From Hymenobacter elongatus (GTDB lineage Bacteria; Bacteroidota; Bacteroidia; Cytophagales; Hymenobacteraceae): a stretch of DNA of 64,000 nucleotides. The first letter of the stretch is position 1; every line of letters begins with the position of its first letter. The stretch is from contig NZ_SRLD01000007.1 of assembly GCF_004745955.1 (NCBI RefSeq), forward strand, positions 1-64,000, written 5' to 3'. The notes below the pieces were generated by a model. That model had not been told where the DNA came from, ran no database searches, and saw nothing but the letters and a program-made list of their open reading frames with translations. Positions 8,851 through 18,694 of this stretch are shown one piece after another. The translations under genes were made by a program, and so were the position numbers.

Positions 8851-8892
8851 TGAGAGTTGTTTATGCTGTTTTATTGTGCGGCGCTAACGCTG

Positions 8893-8923
8893 CAAATATA
8901 GACGGCGTTTTTAGGTTCGCCAA
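8893..8923 (-). promoter_or_regulatory. promoter of the trp operon
   Basis: Minus strand TTG at 8921-8923 and TATATTTG at 8893-8900, a match to the Bacteroidota -33/-7 consensus TTG and TAnnTTTG with 20 bases between them. Predicted start near 8886, just ahead of trpL. Confidence 0.75.
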
Positions 8924-9013
8924 CACCTTTTTGCTTTTTCTGCTGAAGAATCCGCAAGCCGGGCACGATCCGGGCACGGATTCCGCAGGCAAACCAGTGG
9001 CTTCTTGCGAAGT

Positions 9014-10423
9014 CTACTCCTTGATAAGCGTTTGGCTGCCCGCGAGCTTACCCGCCGTCAGGCGCATGAAATAAGCGCCCTTGGGCAAGGTGCTCACATC
9101 CACGGCCTGGCCAGTGCGCACCTTGCTTTTCAGCACGAGGCGGCCCGTCGAGTCCAGCACTTCCAGCCGGGCTTCTTTCACGCTCTCGGGCAGCTGCACG
9201 GTCACGGCATCTTTGGCCGGCACCGGATAAGCGCTGAAGGCCAGGGCCAGCTGCGAGTTCTTCGTAGCCGTGGGCGTAGCGGCCATCAGCCACCGGTAAG
9301 CAGCCCCAAACTCCCGCTTCCAGAACGATTCGCTGTGCTGACCATCGGCAATCGAATTGAAGCTCAGGTTCGTGGCCGGCACACCGCCGGTTTGCAGAGC
9401 GTCGCGCATGCGCTGCATCAGCGGCACCATGGTTTGGCTTTCCTGCGTACCGCTCACGAAGTAAAAGCGTGTGTTGGGATTAGCCGGATGCTCTTGCACG
9501 TACTGAAACAGCGGTTGCTCGGCAAACCAGAAAGCGGGCGAAAACACCCCCACCTTGCTATACACATTCGGATACTTCAGAGCCGCGTACACCGAAATCA
9601 GGCCGCCCATGCTGGAGCCAGCAATGCTGGTGTACTCGCGGCCCGTGAGGGTGCGGTAGTTGGTATCGATATAAGGCTTCAGCGTCTGGGCCAAAAAGTC
9701 GACGTACTGGTCGCCCTGGCCGCCGCCGTACTGCGGGTTGTTCCAGGGAGAATACTCGTTCAGGCGCTGGGCCCCGTCGTTGTCGACGGCCACCACGATG
9801 CAGCCCGTGGGGTCGAGGCCCTGCTGCTGCAGCTGGCTCAAGGTTTCATCGACGCCCCACTCGCCCGAAAAGCTGGTGCATTTATCAAATACGTTCTGCC
9901 CGTCGTGCATATACAGCACGGGGTAGCGCTTGGTGCTGGTAGCATAGTCGGCGGGCAGATAGAGCCACACGCGCCGCGTGCGGTTGAGCTGCGGAATCGG
10001 GAAGGCAGTGCTCATCACCCGCACGCTGGCCAAGGCCGACGACTGGCAGCTGCCCCCGCCCCCGGCCAGGTCCTCCCAGTTCAGCACTGTGTGCGTCACC
10101 GTGGCCGGCGCGGTGCCGAAGGTGTAGCTGCGGTTGGGTACCGAGCCATTGGTGGCGCTGGTTTCTACCGCGCTCCAGGCACCACGCGTAAATTTATACT
10201 CAATCGTGCCGGTGGTCTGGGGCAGGGTTATCTGGTAGGTGCCGTCGGCATTTTTGGTGAGCGTGTGCGCCGCGCTGCCCGGGTTCCAGTTATTGAAAGT
10301 CCCCGCCATGTACAGCGTAGCAGTAGCTGGCGTATTGGCCGGTACGCTGGTCAGTTTGAAGGTCACCTGGGCCTGAGCCGCAGCCGCGACCAGCAGCAGA
10401 AGGAAAGCGAAGCAGTGTTTCAT
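9014..10423 (-). CDS. secreted esterase (Esterase D/PF00756 type) with starch-binding-like domain and T9SS sorting domain
   Basis: A 469-residue exported protein. Residues 1-19 form a signal peptide ending AQAQ. Residues 20-110 resemble a CBM20/CBM48-type beta-sandwich (LYMAGTFNNWNPG). Residues 130-390 are an alpha/beta hydrolase of the esterase D family: RRVWLYLPADY, YPVLYMHDGQNVFD, and the nucleophile elbow GSSMGG, with GQHSESFW carrying the likely catalytic His. The last about 75 residues (SAYPVPAKDAV...LIKE) are a type A T9SS C-terminal domain. It lies next to the glucan-utilisation genes, so a carbohydrate-linked acyl ester is a reasonable substrate, but that is inference from neighbours and the binding domain. 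Confidence 0.85.
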   Translation of the reverse strand: MKHCFAFLLLLVAAAAQAQVTFKLTSVPANTPATATLYMAGTFNNWNPGSAAHTLTKNADGTYQITLPQTTGTIEYKFTRGAWSAVETSATNGSVPNRSYTFGTAPATVTHTVLNWEDLAGGGGSCQSSALASVRVMSTAFPIPQLNRTRRVWLYLPADYATSTKRYPVLYMHDGQNVFDKCTSFSGEWGVDETLSQLQQQGLDPTGCIVVAVDNDGAQRLNEYSPWNNPQYGGGQGDQYVDFLAQTLKPYIDTNYRTLTGREYTSIAGSSMGGLISVYAALKYPNVYSKVGVFSPAFWFAEQPLFQYVQEHPANPNTRFYFVSGTQESQTMVPLMQRMRDALQTGGVPATNLSFNSIADGQHSESFWKREFGAAYRWLMAATPTATKNSQLALAFSAYPVPAKDAVTVQLPESVKEARLEVLDSTGRLVLKSKVRTGQAVDVSTLPKGAYFMRLTAGKLAGSQTLIKE

Positions 10424-11054
10424 ACTCCAAAGTACTGGAATAAACGCTTCAAACCGGGTATTCAGGCGGGTACGACGGGCTTTTTTTACTGTAAGGTGCT
10501 AACGCCCTTATCAGTAGAACAAACTTTTATCCGGCAGAAACTTTCGCACGGCGGAATTGCATTCACCCCTTAGTCATTCCTTTTGCTTACATGCAGCCAG
10601 CCTGCCAGCCGCAACGAGTGGGTGAGGATTATTACGGCATATGAAAAATTCAAGATGAGTGACTTAATACTAAGCAGTAGGCACTGAGTAGTAGGTGACT
10701 GCGCACTCACTTTTCACTGTGTTTTTTTACTCTGCCCTCAAAATGAATTACCCCGATTTTTCGTAGCTTCTGGCCCGACAACTTCTTGCAAAGATGGATT
10801 TTGTGAACCAAGCGGCGGCTGGCCTGAAAATAGGCCAAAAACTATTTACTGCGGGATTCTACTCCGCCTTGTATTTGTGGTTTTCAAAACTTTATCTTGC
10901 GTAGTTTATTAACAAAAACGGCGATGTTGCGCAGGGGTGAAAGTAGACTAAATCGGGTTCAACTGGTTCCGACTTTGGTTTGCTTATCGTTGCGCGGCGG
11001 CCTCCCATCCCTGGCCTAGCCAGACACCAAATTCCCTCTCCTAACCCATTTTCA
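10424..11054. other. 631-base intergenic region upstream of susC
   Basis: Divergent spacer between the esterase gene and susC. Apart from the promoter-like element at 10869-10900 I see no gene, repeat or RNA. The stretch 10620-10760 is A+T-rich and contains stop codons in all frames. Confidence 0.6.
10869..10900 (+). promoter_or_regulatory. probable susC promoter
   Basis: TTG at 10869-10871 and TATCTTGC at 10893-10900, close to the Bacteroidota consensus. The 13 bases TTTATCTTGCGTA are repeated exactly upstream of the GH13 amylase (minus strand, 22498-22510), suggesting shared expression. Confidence 0.5.
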
Positions 11055-14027
11055 ATGAAACACACTTACCTAGCGAAACTACTGTTTCTGCTACTGTTCG
11101 TCTGCACCGGATTTACTGGTGCATTCGCCCAAACCGGAGCCGTGAGTGGCCGAGTGCTGGACGAAAAGAGCCAAGGGGTACCGGGTGCGACCGTGCTGAT
11201 TGAAGGCACTTCGCTGGGTAGCTCGACCAATGCCGATGGCACGTACCTGATTCAGAACGTGCCGGCTGGCTCGCAGACGCTGGTTAGCTCGTTCGTGGGC
11301 TACAACGCCAAGCGCCAGATCGTCACTATCACCGCCGGGCAGACGACTTCCCTGGGCGACATCTCGCTGGCCGAAAACACGACTCTGCTCAGCGAGGCCG
11401 TAGTAGTAGGTTACGGCACGCAGCGCCGGCAGGACATCACGGGCTCCATTGCCACGGTATCGGAAAAGCAGTTTGTGCAAGGCCAGGTAACCAACCCCGA
11501 GCAGCTCATTCAGGGCAAAGTAGCCGGGGTGCAGATTACGTCGGGCGGTGGTGCGCCGGGGGCTTCCTCCCAGATCCGCATCCGGGGCGGCTCTTCGCTA
11601 AACGCCAACAACGACCCGCTGATCGTAATTGACGGCGTACCAGTCGATAACTCCGAAAACAAAGGTGTTTCTAACCCACTCACGCTGGTAAACCCCAACG
11701 ACATCGAAACCTTCACTGTGCTGAAGGATGCCTCGGCTACCGCCATCTACGGTTCGCGCGCTTCGAACGGCGTTATTCTGATTACAACCAAAAAGGGCCT
11801 GTCGGGTGAGAAACTCCGGGTAACGGTGAACTCCCAGGCCTCTATTTCGGAGAAGACCAAGACCATCAAGGTACTTTCGGCCGATGAGTTCCGTGACCTG
11901 GTGAACACTCGGGGCACAGAGTCGCAGCAGAATCTGCTCGGCACGGGCAACACCAACTGGCAGGAAGAAATCTTCCGCAAGGCGTCTACCTTCGACAACA
12001 ACGTGAGCCTGATCGGCTCAGTAGGGACGCTGCCATTCCGCGCCTCGCTGGGCAACACCAAGCAGCAGGGCATTCTGATGACCAACAAGCTGGAGCGGAA
12101 CACGGCTTCGCTGAGCCTCACGCCCAGCCTGCTCGACAACCACCTGCGGATCGACATCAATGCCAAAGGCAGCTGGGTCGATAACAACTTCGCCTCGGCC
12201 GATGCTATCGGCAACGCGGCTCGCTTCGACCCAACCCAGAACATCTTCAGCGGCGACGACACCCGTTTCGGCGGCTACTACGAATGGCTGAACGGCGACA
12301 ACACGCTGAACACCAACGCAACGCGCAACCCCGTGGCGTTCCTGAACCAGAAACGTGACCGGAGCACCGCCAAGCGTGGCATCGGTAACATTCAGTTCGA
12401 CTACAAATTCCACTTCCTGCCCGAGCTGCGGGCCAACCTGAACCTGGGCTACGACATGCTGCGCAGCAACGGTACGACCTTCGTACCCGCTATTGCCGCC
12501 CAGAACTTCTCCGACAAAGGGGCCAACAACTTCTTCGAGCAGAAGAAGGACAACAAGCTCCTCGACTTCTACCTGGAGTATGCCAAGCAGATTGCCGACC
12601 ACCGCTTCACCATCCTGGGCGGCTATTCGTACCAGGACTTCATTCGCGACCAGCCGCTTGACTCCTACCAGGCTTCGGCTGATGGCACCAACATCAGGCC
12701 CGCGTTCCGGTTTAAGACCCAGAACACACTGGTATCGTTCTTTGCCCGTACTACCTACAACTTCAAAGACCGCTATTCGCTGACGGCAACAGGTCGTAAT
12801 GATGGCTCCTCGCGCTTCCCGACAGGCAATAAGTTCGGCTTTTTCCCCTCTATCGGTACCGCCTGGCGCCTGAAGGAAGAGAGCTTCCTGAAAGATGTTA
12901 CGGTTCTCTCCGAGCTGAAGCTGCGTTTGGGCGCCGGCATCACGGGTCAGCAGGACATCGAAGGGGCCGCCGGCAACTATCCTTTCCTGGCCCGCTACAC
13001 TTTGGGCGAAGAATCTGCCTCGTACCAGTTCGGCGACCAGTTCATCCAGACGCTGCGTTCGGAAGGCTACAACACGGCGTTGAAGTGGGAAGAAACCACG
13101 ACCTATAACGCGGGTCTGGACTACGGCTTCCTTGATGGCCGCATTAGCGGTGCCGTCGATGTGTACCTGCGTCAGACGAATGATCTGCTGGCCAAAGTTG
13201 CTCCCGCTGGCCTGACCAACCTGACCAACGAGATTATCACCAACATCGGTAGCCTGGAAAACCGGGGTGTCGAGTTCTCGCTGAACACGAATCCCGTTCG
13301 GAACAACGATATCAACTGGAACCTGAACTTCAACGTGGCCTACAACGAAAACAAGATCACCGACCTTGGTGCCACCTTGCCGACGTTCACGGGCTACGCG
13401 GTAGGCGGTATCAGCGGTGGGGTTGGCAGCAACATCCAGGTTAACTCGGTAGGCTTCCCTGCCAACTCCTTCTTCGTGCAGAAGCAGGTATATGATTCGA
13501 ACGGCCGGCCAATTGAAGGTCTGTATACCGACGTAAACAACAGCGGCACCAGCAACATCGATGACCGCTACCGCTACAAGTCGGCGGCTCCGACCACGAC
13601 GCTGGGCCTGAGCTCCAACGCCTCGTACCGCAAGCTCGACCTGGCGTTCAGCATGCGTGCCAACCTGGGCAACTACGTCTACAACAACGTGAATTCGCAG
13701 GCGGCCGCTCTGGCCAGCCTTTCGACCAACGGCTTCCTGCAGAACGTGACGCCGAACATCTACGACACCAATTTCCAGGGCTTCCAGTACTTCTCCGACT
13801 ACTACGTCGAGAATGCTTCGTTCCTGCGGATGGACAACGTGACGCTGGGCTACAACCTGCGCACGTTTGCCGAAAACAAATCGAACATCCGGGTAACGTT
13901 GGCGGTTCAGAATGTGTTCGTTGTAACGAAGTACACGGGTCTTGATCCGGAGATTTCGAACGGCATCGACAACAACTTCTACCCACGACCGCGCACGGTG
14001 ACGCTGGGGCTAAATCTAGGTTTCTAA
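11055..14027 (+). CDS. susC: SusC/RagA-family TonB-linked outer membrane receptor
   Basis: Outer membrane beta-barrel that imports oligosaccharides together with a SusD lipoprotein lid and the TonB system. The 990-residue protein has a signal peptide ending FAQTG, a carboxypeptidase-regulatory-like domain (AVSGRVLDEKSQGVPGATV, about 28-110), a plug domain starting at EAVVVGYGTQRRQDITGSI with RIRGGSSLNA and IVIDGVPVD, and a long barrel ending in the aromatic TLGLNLGF. I start at ATG 11055 (MKHTYLAKLL); the frame upstream adds 25 residues unlike a signal peptide. Ten bases of spacing place susD directly downstream. Glucan specificity is inferred from the neighbouring amylase. Confidence 0.95.
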   Translation: MKHTYLAKLLFLLLFVCTGFTGAFAQTGAVSGRVLDEKSQGVPGATVLIEGTSLGSSTNADGTYLIQNVPAGSQTLVSSFVGYNAKRQIVTITAGQTTSLGDISLAENTTLLSEAVVVGYGTQRRQDITGSIATVSEKQFVQGQVTNPEQLIQGKVAGVQITSGGGAPGASSQIRIRGGSSLNANNDPLIVIDGVPVDNSENKGVSNPLTLVNPNDIETFTVLKDASATAIYGSRASNGVILITTKKGLSGEKLRVTVNSQASISEKTKTIKVLSADEFRDLVNTRGTESQQNLLGTGNTNWQEEIFRKASTFDNNVSLIGSVGTLPFRASLGNTKQQGILMTNKLERNTASLSLTPSLLDNHLRIDINAKGSWVDNNFASADAIGNAARFDPTQNIFSGDDTRFGGYYEWLNGDNTLNTNATRNPVAFLNQKRDRSTAKRGIGNIQFDYKFHFLPELRANLNLGYDMLRSNGTTFVPAIAAQNFSDKGANNFFEQKKDNKLLDFYLEYAKQIADHRFTILGGYSYQDFIRDQPLDSYQASADGTNIRPAFRFKTQNTLVSFFARTTYNFKDRYSLTATGRNDGSSRFPTGNKFGFFPSIGTAWRLKEESFLKDVTVLSELKLRLGAGITGQQDIEGAAGNYPFLARYTLGEESASYQFGDQFIQTLRSEGYNTALKWEETTTYNAGLDYGFLDGRISGAVDVYLRQTNDLLAKVAPAGLTNLTNEIITNIGSLENRGVEFSLNTNPVRNNDINWNLNFNVAYNENKITDLGATLPTFTGYAVGGISGGVGSNIQVNSVGFPANSFFVQKQVYDSNGRPIEGLYTDVNNSGTSNIDDRYRYKSAAPTTTLGLSSNASYRKLDLAFSMRANLGNYVYNNVNSQAAALASLSTNGFLQNVTPNIYDTNFQGFQYFSDYYVENASFLRMDNVTLGYNLRTFAENKSNIRVTLAVQNVFVVTKYTGLDPEISNGIDNNFYPRPRTVTLGLNLGF

Positions 14028-14051
14028 ATCGTACGTATGTACCAGCAAAAA

Positions 14052-15665
14052 ATGAAAAAGTCGTTTGTAAGAGGCTTTGCTACCGTATCGGTGGCCGCTT
14101 CTCTACTCGCCGTTGCGACGTCCTGCGTAGGAGACCTCGACCGTGAGCCGTTCAATGAAGTTACCTCGGAGGTAGTCTATTCCGACCCGGCCAACTACAA
14201 GCCCATTCTGGCCAAGCTCTACGCGGGCCTGGCCCTGAGCGGCCAGACCGGCCCGTCCGGTAAGCCCGACTTGTCGGGGGTCGATGAAGGCTTCTCGAAC
14301 TACGTGCGCCAGTACTGGTCGATTCAGGAGCTGCCCACCGACGAGGCGGTTATCGCCTGGGGCGACGACGGCCTCCAGGATTACCACCGCATGAACTGGA
14401 CGTCGAACAACCCCTTCATCCGGGCCATGTACAACCGCATTTCCTACCAGATTGCGGCGTGCAACGAATACATCCGGGAGACGAAGGACGACAAGCTGAG
14501 CGGCCGTAACATCACGGGCACCAACCTGGAGAACATCAAGAAGTACCGGGCTGAAGCTCGCTTCCTGCGGGCGCTGAGCTACTTCCACTCCCTGGATTTG
14601 TTCGGTAACCCTCCTTTCGCCGACGAAAACGACCAGGTTGGCTCATTCCAGCCCCGCCAGATTTCGCGCGCCGAGCTGTTCTCGTACGTCGAGTCGGAGC
14701 TGAAAGCCATTGAAACGGAGCTGGTAGGTGCCAAGCAAAACGAATACGCCCGGGTTGACCAGGCAGCCGCCTGGACGCTTTTGGCTAAGCTGTATCTGAA
14801 CGCGGAAGTGTACACGGGTACTGCCCGCAACACAGAGGCTATTACCTACTGCAAAAAGGTAATCGGCGCGGGCTACAGCCTGCAAAATACTCCTACGGCC
14901 AAGTTTTCGGCCTACGGTCGCAACTTCCTGGCCGACAACCACACGTCGCCCGAAGTTATCTTCCCGGTAACCTTCGACGGTAATTTCACCAAAGGCTACG
15001 GCGGCACCACCTTCATCATTCACGCCAGCGTGGGTGATAGTATTTCGGCGGCTGCCTATGGTATCGATGGCGGCTGGGGCGGCACCCGTACCACGAAGGC
15101 CTTGTTCAACCTCTTCCCCGACACGGCCGCTGACCGACGCGGACGTTTCCAGACGAAGGGCCAAAAGCTGGAGATTGACAATCTGACGGAGTACAAGTAC
15201 GGCTATGCCGTGTTCAAATTCAGAAACATCGGATCGGATGGCAAAGTCGGCAAAAACATCACCTTCCCGGACACGGACTTCCCGATGTTCCGCCTGGCTG
15301 ATGTGTACCTGATGTACGCCGAGGCCGTTCTGCGTGGTGGCACTGGTGGCGACCTGGGCCAGGCCCTCACCTACGTAAACCAGCTGCGGACCCGCGCCTT
15401 CAGCGGCACCAACGCTGGCAACATCACCGCCTCGCAGCTCAACCTGAATTTCATTCTGGACGAGCGCGCTCGTGAACTGCATTGGGAAGGCCACCGTCGG
15501 ATGGACCTTATTCGTTTCAAAAAGTTCACTACTGCTGCCTATCTGTGGCCGTGGAAAGGTGGGCTGAAAGAAGGCCGGTCGGTTTCGGATAATCTGAATC
15601 TGTTCCCCATTCCGTCGACGGACTTGGTGGCCAACCCGAACCTGAAGCAGAACCCTGGCTATTAA
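14052..15665 (+). CDS. susD: SusD/RagB-family nutrient-binding outer membrane lipoprotein
   Basis: Surface lipoprotein forming a lid over SusC and binding the glycan. From ATG 14052 the signal peptide MKKSFVRG... ends in the lipobox AVATSC (Cys 25), followed by the typical DLDREP start of mature SusD proteins. The 537 residues show the TPR-like helical fold segments (RAEARFLRALSYF, WTLLAKLYLNAEVY) and the C-terminal ERARELHWEGHRRMDLIRF signature. ATG 14037 is an in-frame alternative adding five residues; the lipoprotein signal favours 14052. Confidence 0.94.
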   Translation: MKKSFVRGFATVSVAASLLAVATSCVGDLDREPFNEVTSEVVYSDPANYKPILAKLYAGLALSGQTGPSGKPDLSGVDEGFSNYVRQYWSIQELPTDEAVIAWGDDGLQDYHRMNWTSNNPFIRAMYNRISYQIAACNEYIRETKDDKLSGRNITGTNLENIKKYRAEARFLRALSYFHSLDLFGNPPFADENDQVGSFQPRQISRAELFSYVESELKAIETELVGAKQNEYARVDQAAAWTLLAKLYLNAEVYTGTARNTEAITYCKKVIGAGYSLQNTPTAKFSAYGRNFLADNHTSPEVIFPVTFDGNFTKGYGGTTFIIHASVGDSISAAAYGIDGGWGGTRTTKALFNLFPDTAADRRGRFQTKGQKLEIDNLTEYKYGYAVFKFRNIGSDGKVGKNITFPDTDFPMFRLADVYLMYAEAVLRGGTGGDLGQALTYVNQLRTRAFSGTNAGNITASQLNLNFILDERARELHWEGHRRMDLIRFKKFTTAAYLWPWKGGLKEGRSVSDNLNLFPIPSTDLVANPNLKQNPGY

Positions 15666-15759
15666 TCTCACTGGCGGAGGCAGCTACTCCGATGACGGCT
15701 CTGCTGTGACCACGCCGAGTAGCTGCCCCGCTTATTTACCCACCCACAAAAAAATTCCC

Positions 15760-16530
15760 ATGAAAAACTGGTTTACCCGCACCGTCGGGATTTGTGCAGC
15801 CGTGATGCTCATGTCTTCGTGCGAGAAGGATGAGGTAAAAGTTACGGCCGAGCCCAGCGCTGCGCCTGCTCTGACCACGTCGGTTACGGCAGTTGATCTG
15901 AAAAAGGACAACGCAGACAAGGTTGCCGTTACGTATTCCTGGACGCCTATCAGCCTGACGTTCAGCGAGGGAGGATTTCCAGTGCCTGCTACCTACACGC
16001 TGCAGTTTGCAAAAAAAGGGACCGACTTCGCTAAAATGAAGGAAGTAGACGTCAGCAACGTCGTGCAGAAGTCATTCACCATTGGTGAAGTCAACACACT
16101 CTTCAATGATCTGGAGTTGCCAGTAGGCCAGGCTTCGCAGCTTGACGTACGCCTGAAGTCTTCTTACTCCCCCAACGTAGCGCCTTACACAAGTGGCACT
16201 ATGTCGCTCGCCGGTACTCCGTACGAATCGCGCGACCTGCCGACGCTGGTATGGGGCCTAATCGGCCCAGCCGGTGTTAGCTGGAATGATGACGTGGTGA
16301 TGCAGTACAACTTCGATAAGAAGATCTGGACGCTGACCAAAGATCTGAAAGCTGACGAGTTCAAGTTCCGCGCCAATAAGGCCTGGGGCGTGAATTTGGG
16401 TGCTGACGGAGCCGGTGGTACGCTAAAGCAGGATGGCGACAACCTGAAGATAACAGAGGCGGGCAACTACACGCTCACGCTGGACTACAACGCCAAGCCG
16501 AAGCCGCTTTACACGATCAAAAAGAACTAG
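15760..16530 (+). CDS. susE: SusE-like outer membrane lipoprotein
   Basis: A 256-residue lipoprotein with signal peptide MKNWFTRTVG... and lipobox MLMSSC (Cys 21). Residues about 40-145 resemble the SusE N-terminal domain (YSWTPISLTFS..., LQFAKKGTDFA, LNTLFND-like segment), which in Bacteroides is a spacer ahead of starch-binding domains. The C-terminal part is a small carbohydrate-binding-like beta domain. It is shorter than the SusE/SusF of B. thetaiotaomicron, so it probably carries one binding module only. Third gene of the susCDE operon. Confidence 0.83.
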   Translation: MKNWFTRTVGICAAVMLMSSCEKDEVKVTAEPSAAPALTTSVTAVDLKKDNADKVAVTYSWTPISLTFSEGGFPVPATYTLQFAKKGTDFAKMKEVDVSNVVQKSFTIGEVNTLFNDLELPVGQASQLDVRLKSSYSPNVAPYTSGTMSLAGTPYESRDLPTLVWGLIGPAGVSWNDDVVMQYNFDKKIWTLTKDLKADEFKFRANKAWGVNLGADGAGGTLKQDGDNLKITEAGNYTLTLDYNAKPKPLYTIKKN

Positions 16531-16559
16531 TCTGTCCTGCAAAAGGCAAACTGCTTCGT

Positions 16560-16597
16560 AAAAGGAGACGCTGAAATTCAGCGGCTCCTTTTCTTTT
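16560..16597 (+). terminator. terminator of the susCDE operon
   Basis: AAAAGGAG-x-CGCTGAA-ATTCAGCG-x-CTCCTTTTCTTTT: a 14-15 pair stem with one internal mismatch and a T-rich tail, 30 bases after the susE stop. Confidence 0.8.
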
Positions 16598-16680
16598 ATA
16601 ACTATCAGCGAAGCCAGATGCCACAGCGCTACCCATTACCGGAGCAAGCCAAGCTGTGTGGACAGTAGGTAGAAAGAACC

Positions 16681-16812
16681 TCATGTCGAGCAGCGCGAGA
16701 CATGACGTCCGAAGAAAGCGGAGCACCCAAAAAGCGCTATTCTGATTACCAGTGCCCGCGAGATGCTTCGACCAGCGGACGCCAGATGAAGCATGACGTT
16801 CTATTTGATTTC
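16681..16812. repeat. dispersed palindromic element, copy 3
   Basis: Contains CATGTCGAGCAGCGCGAGACATGACG and, on the right, CGAGATGCTTCGACC...CATGACGTTC followed by TTTCAGCGACTTCC, which matches the outer border of the copies at 30006 and 56046. Arms are degenerate. The rest of the 16531-17044 gap holds no recognisable gene. Confidence 0.6.
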
Positions 16813-16993
16813 AGCGACTTCCTAGACATACTATTATCGCTAAGGCAATCTGCTTACCATGGCACGCGGGATGATTCGACACTTCTCATCAGGGCTGCCA
16901 GTCAACAGTGGGCCAGATGCTATACGAGCAGTATTACGCGGACACTACCGCCCCGGCAACAGAACGGGCTTAGCTGTGGCGCACAAACCAAAC

Positions 16994-17029
16994 AAAAAAA
17001 GGCCGCTCCCGATGGGAGCGGCCTTTTTT
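16994..17029. terminator. bidirectional terminator downstream of the T9SS protein gene
   Basis: Perfect 16-base arms (AAAAAAGGCCGCTCCC) around a 3-base loop with T-runs on both sides. It ends the minus-strand gene at 17045 and could stop read-through from the sus operon. Confidence 0.9.
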
Positions 17030-17044
17030 GTGGCGTTGGAAAGG

Positions 17045-18271
17045 CTATTGAAGCACAACCTTACGCGTGTCAACTTTGTCGCCTACCTGCACCCGCACCA
17101 AGTAGGTGCCAGCAGCCAGGTTGGCGGTGCTTACCGTCGTGGATTGCATACCAGCAGCGCGCTGGCTGTTTTCCAGCACCCGCACCTGACGACCAACTAG
17201 GTCAGTCAGGACGATGTTGACGTTATCAGCGCGGCTGCCTACGTTGTAAGAAACAGTAGCGACACCTTTAGCGGGGTTAGGATAGACACCCATAGCTACG
17301 GCCGCGGCATCAGCCGATTTGGACGACAGCACCGTTACACCCGTTGAGGCACCGATGGTGAGGGTAGCCGACTGCGTGCCGGGAATGAGGCGGAAATCGG
17401 GGTTGGTGCCCAGGTTGGGCGCGTTGGTGAACGAAGCGGGCAGTGGACCCGAGTTCTGCGGGATGAAGTCGCTCGATACGAAGCCACCATCTTGGTTGTT
17501 GTGCAGGGCAAGGATGCGCACCGCGCCACCAGCAGCGGGCAAACCGATAGAAGCGCGGCTCACGGAAATTTCCAGGCCAAAGGCAGGCACAGCACCCGCA
17601 CCGTTGACACCAAAGCCAGGGTTGCTGTTCAGGTTGACAGCCGTACGGTACGACACCCGAGCGCCATTGAACACAGCCAGGTTGCCGGTCTGGCCAGCAA
17701 TTGTGGCAGCTACTGCGCCGGTAGCGGGCAGGCCGGTAGTGCCGCTGATGACGGCGGCGGCGGCGGAAGGGGTTGTGCCACCGGTGTAGACGATACCATC
17801 AACCTGAACCTGAGCGGCTACGTCGTTGCCTTTGATGCCAATGCCTATGTCGCCGGGCTGGTCGAGGAAGGGAGCGAAGTTTTGGAAGGCAGTATTGACA
17901 GCAGGTGCGGTAGCAGCAGCGGGCTTGGGCAGGGCCGTTCCTACGGGCACGCCAGCTACACCCGGACGGGCGATAAGCAACTGCAGGGCATTTGAAATCT
18001 TGGAGGGCGGCGTACCATCGTTTTGCAGCGTGCCGACCAGGAAGAAGTACAGATTGGTAGCATCAGCGGCAGCGTACAGGGCAATCAGGCCGGCGTCGTT
18101 GGTGGCCGATGGGGCGAAGCCACGCGGGCCTGTATCGCGGCCAACCAGCGTGTAGCCAGTCGTGCTTACCTCGGTGGTCGTCAGTTGACCGTCAATCGTA
18201 ATCTGGGCTTGGGCTTCGAAAGCGCCGGCGGAAAGCAGCCCTAAGGTTGCGAGCGTAAAGATTTTCTTCAT
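17045..18271 (-). CDS. secreted protein of unknown function with T9SS sorting domain
   Basis: A 408-residue exported protein: signal peptide to about residue 22 (FEAQAQ), a body of about 300 residues rich in Ala, Gly, Val and Asn that reads like an extracellular beta-sandwich (LYAAADATNLYFFLVGTL near 70-87), and a T9SS type A C-terminal domain from MGVYPNPAKG to KVVLQ. I do not recognise a catalytic motif. The segment starting ITIDGQLTTTE resembles the substrate-binding-like modules found with carbohydrate-active proteins, which fits the neighbouring sus genes, but no function is assigned. Confidence 0.8.
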   Translation of the reverse strand: MKKIFTLATLGLLSAGAFEAQAQITIDGQLTTTEVSTTGYTLVGRDTGPRGFAPSATNDAGLIALYAAADATNLYFFLVGTLQNDGTPPSKISNALQLLIARPGVAGVPVGTALPKPAAATAPAVNTAFQNFAPFLDQPGDIGIGIKGNDVAAQVQVDGIVYTGGTTPSAAAAVISGTTGLPATGAVAATIAGQTGNLAVFNGARVSYRTAVNLNSNPGFGVNGAGAVPAFGLEISVSRASIGLPAAGGAVRILALHNNQDGGFVSSDFIPQNSGPLPASFTNAPNLGTNPDFRLIPGTQSATLTIGASTGVTVLSSKSADAAAVAMGVYPNPAKGVATVSYNVGSRADNVNIVLTDLVGRQVRVLENSQRAAGMQSTTVSTANLAAGTYLVRVQVGDKVDTRKVVLQ

Positions 18272-18694
18272 GGGTGTTGATGAGAATGTGGGAGAGGTGA
18301 CTAAAAAATGCAGTTGGGCTACCCTGATCGGCTAGAAGCGCCAGGTTTGGGAAGTAAATATACTGCGCAAATTATAAAATAAAACTGTCGTGAGTTATTA
18401 CTTACTATTTGTAGCTCAGCGGGGACAATTTCCTTCTTTACAGGCTTTAAATGCACTATTTTAGTTTGTAAAGCGGCTCTCACCAAGTGGGTAAGTCCGC
18501 CGATCCGCTACAAAGTCTGGCAGCTGTTATACTTCGTTTCGGCGAACCTGCTAGCTTCGCAATCCAATAGCTGGGCTTGGGGCAGACCACTCGCCAAAAT
18601 AGACCTGGCTGGCCCGAAACCGTGGTTAAGGGCGCCAAGCAGCTCTGCCTGGTAGTTTCCAGCTTCTCACTTCACTACCTTAACTCCGTACCGT
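18272..18694. other. 423-base divergent intergenic region
   Basis: Separates the T9SS protein (minus) from the BadF-type kinase (plus), so it must hold both promoters. On the minus strand TATAATTTG at 18369-18377 is one base off the -7 consensus. No other structure was found. Confidence 0.5.

Noticed and set aside
16859..17200. Plus-strand frames of 113-172 codons around 16702-17220
   Set aside because: They run through a palindromic repeat, a terminator and the 3' end of the opposite T9SS gene; no start signal or domain.
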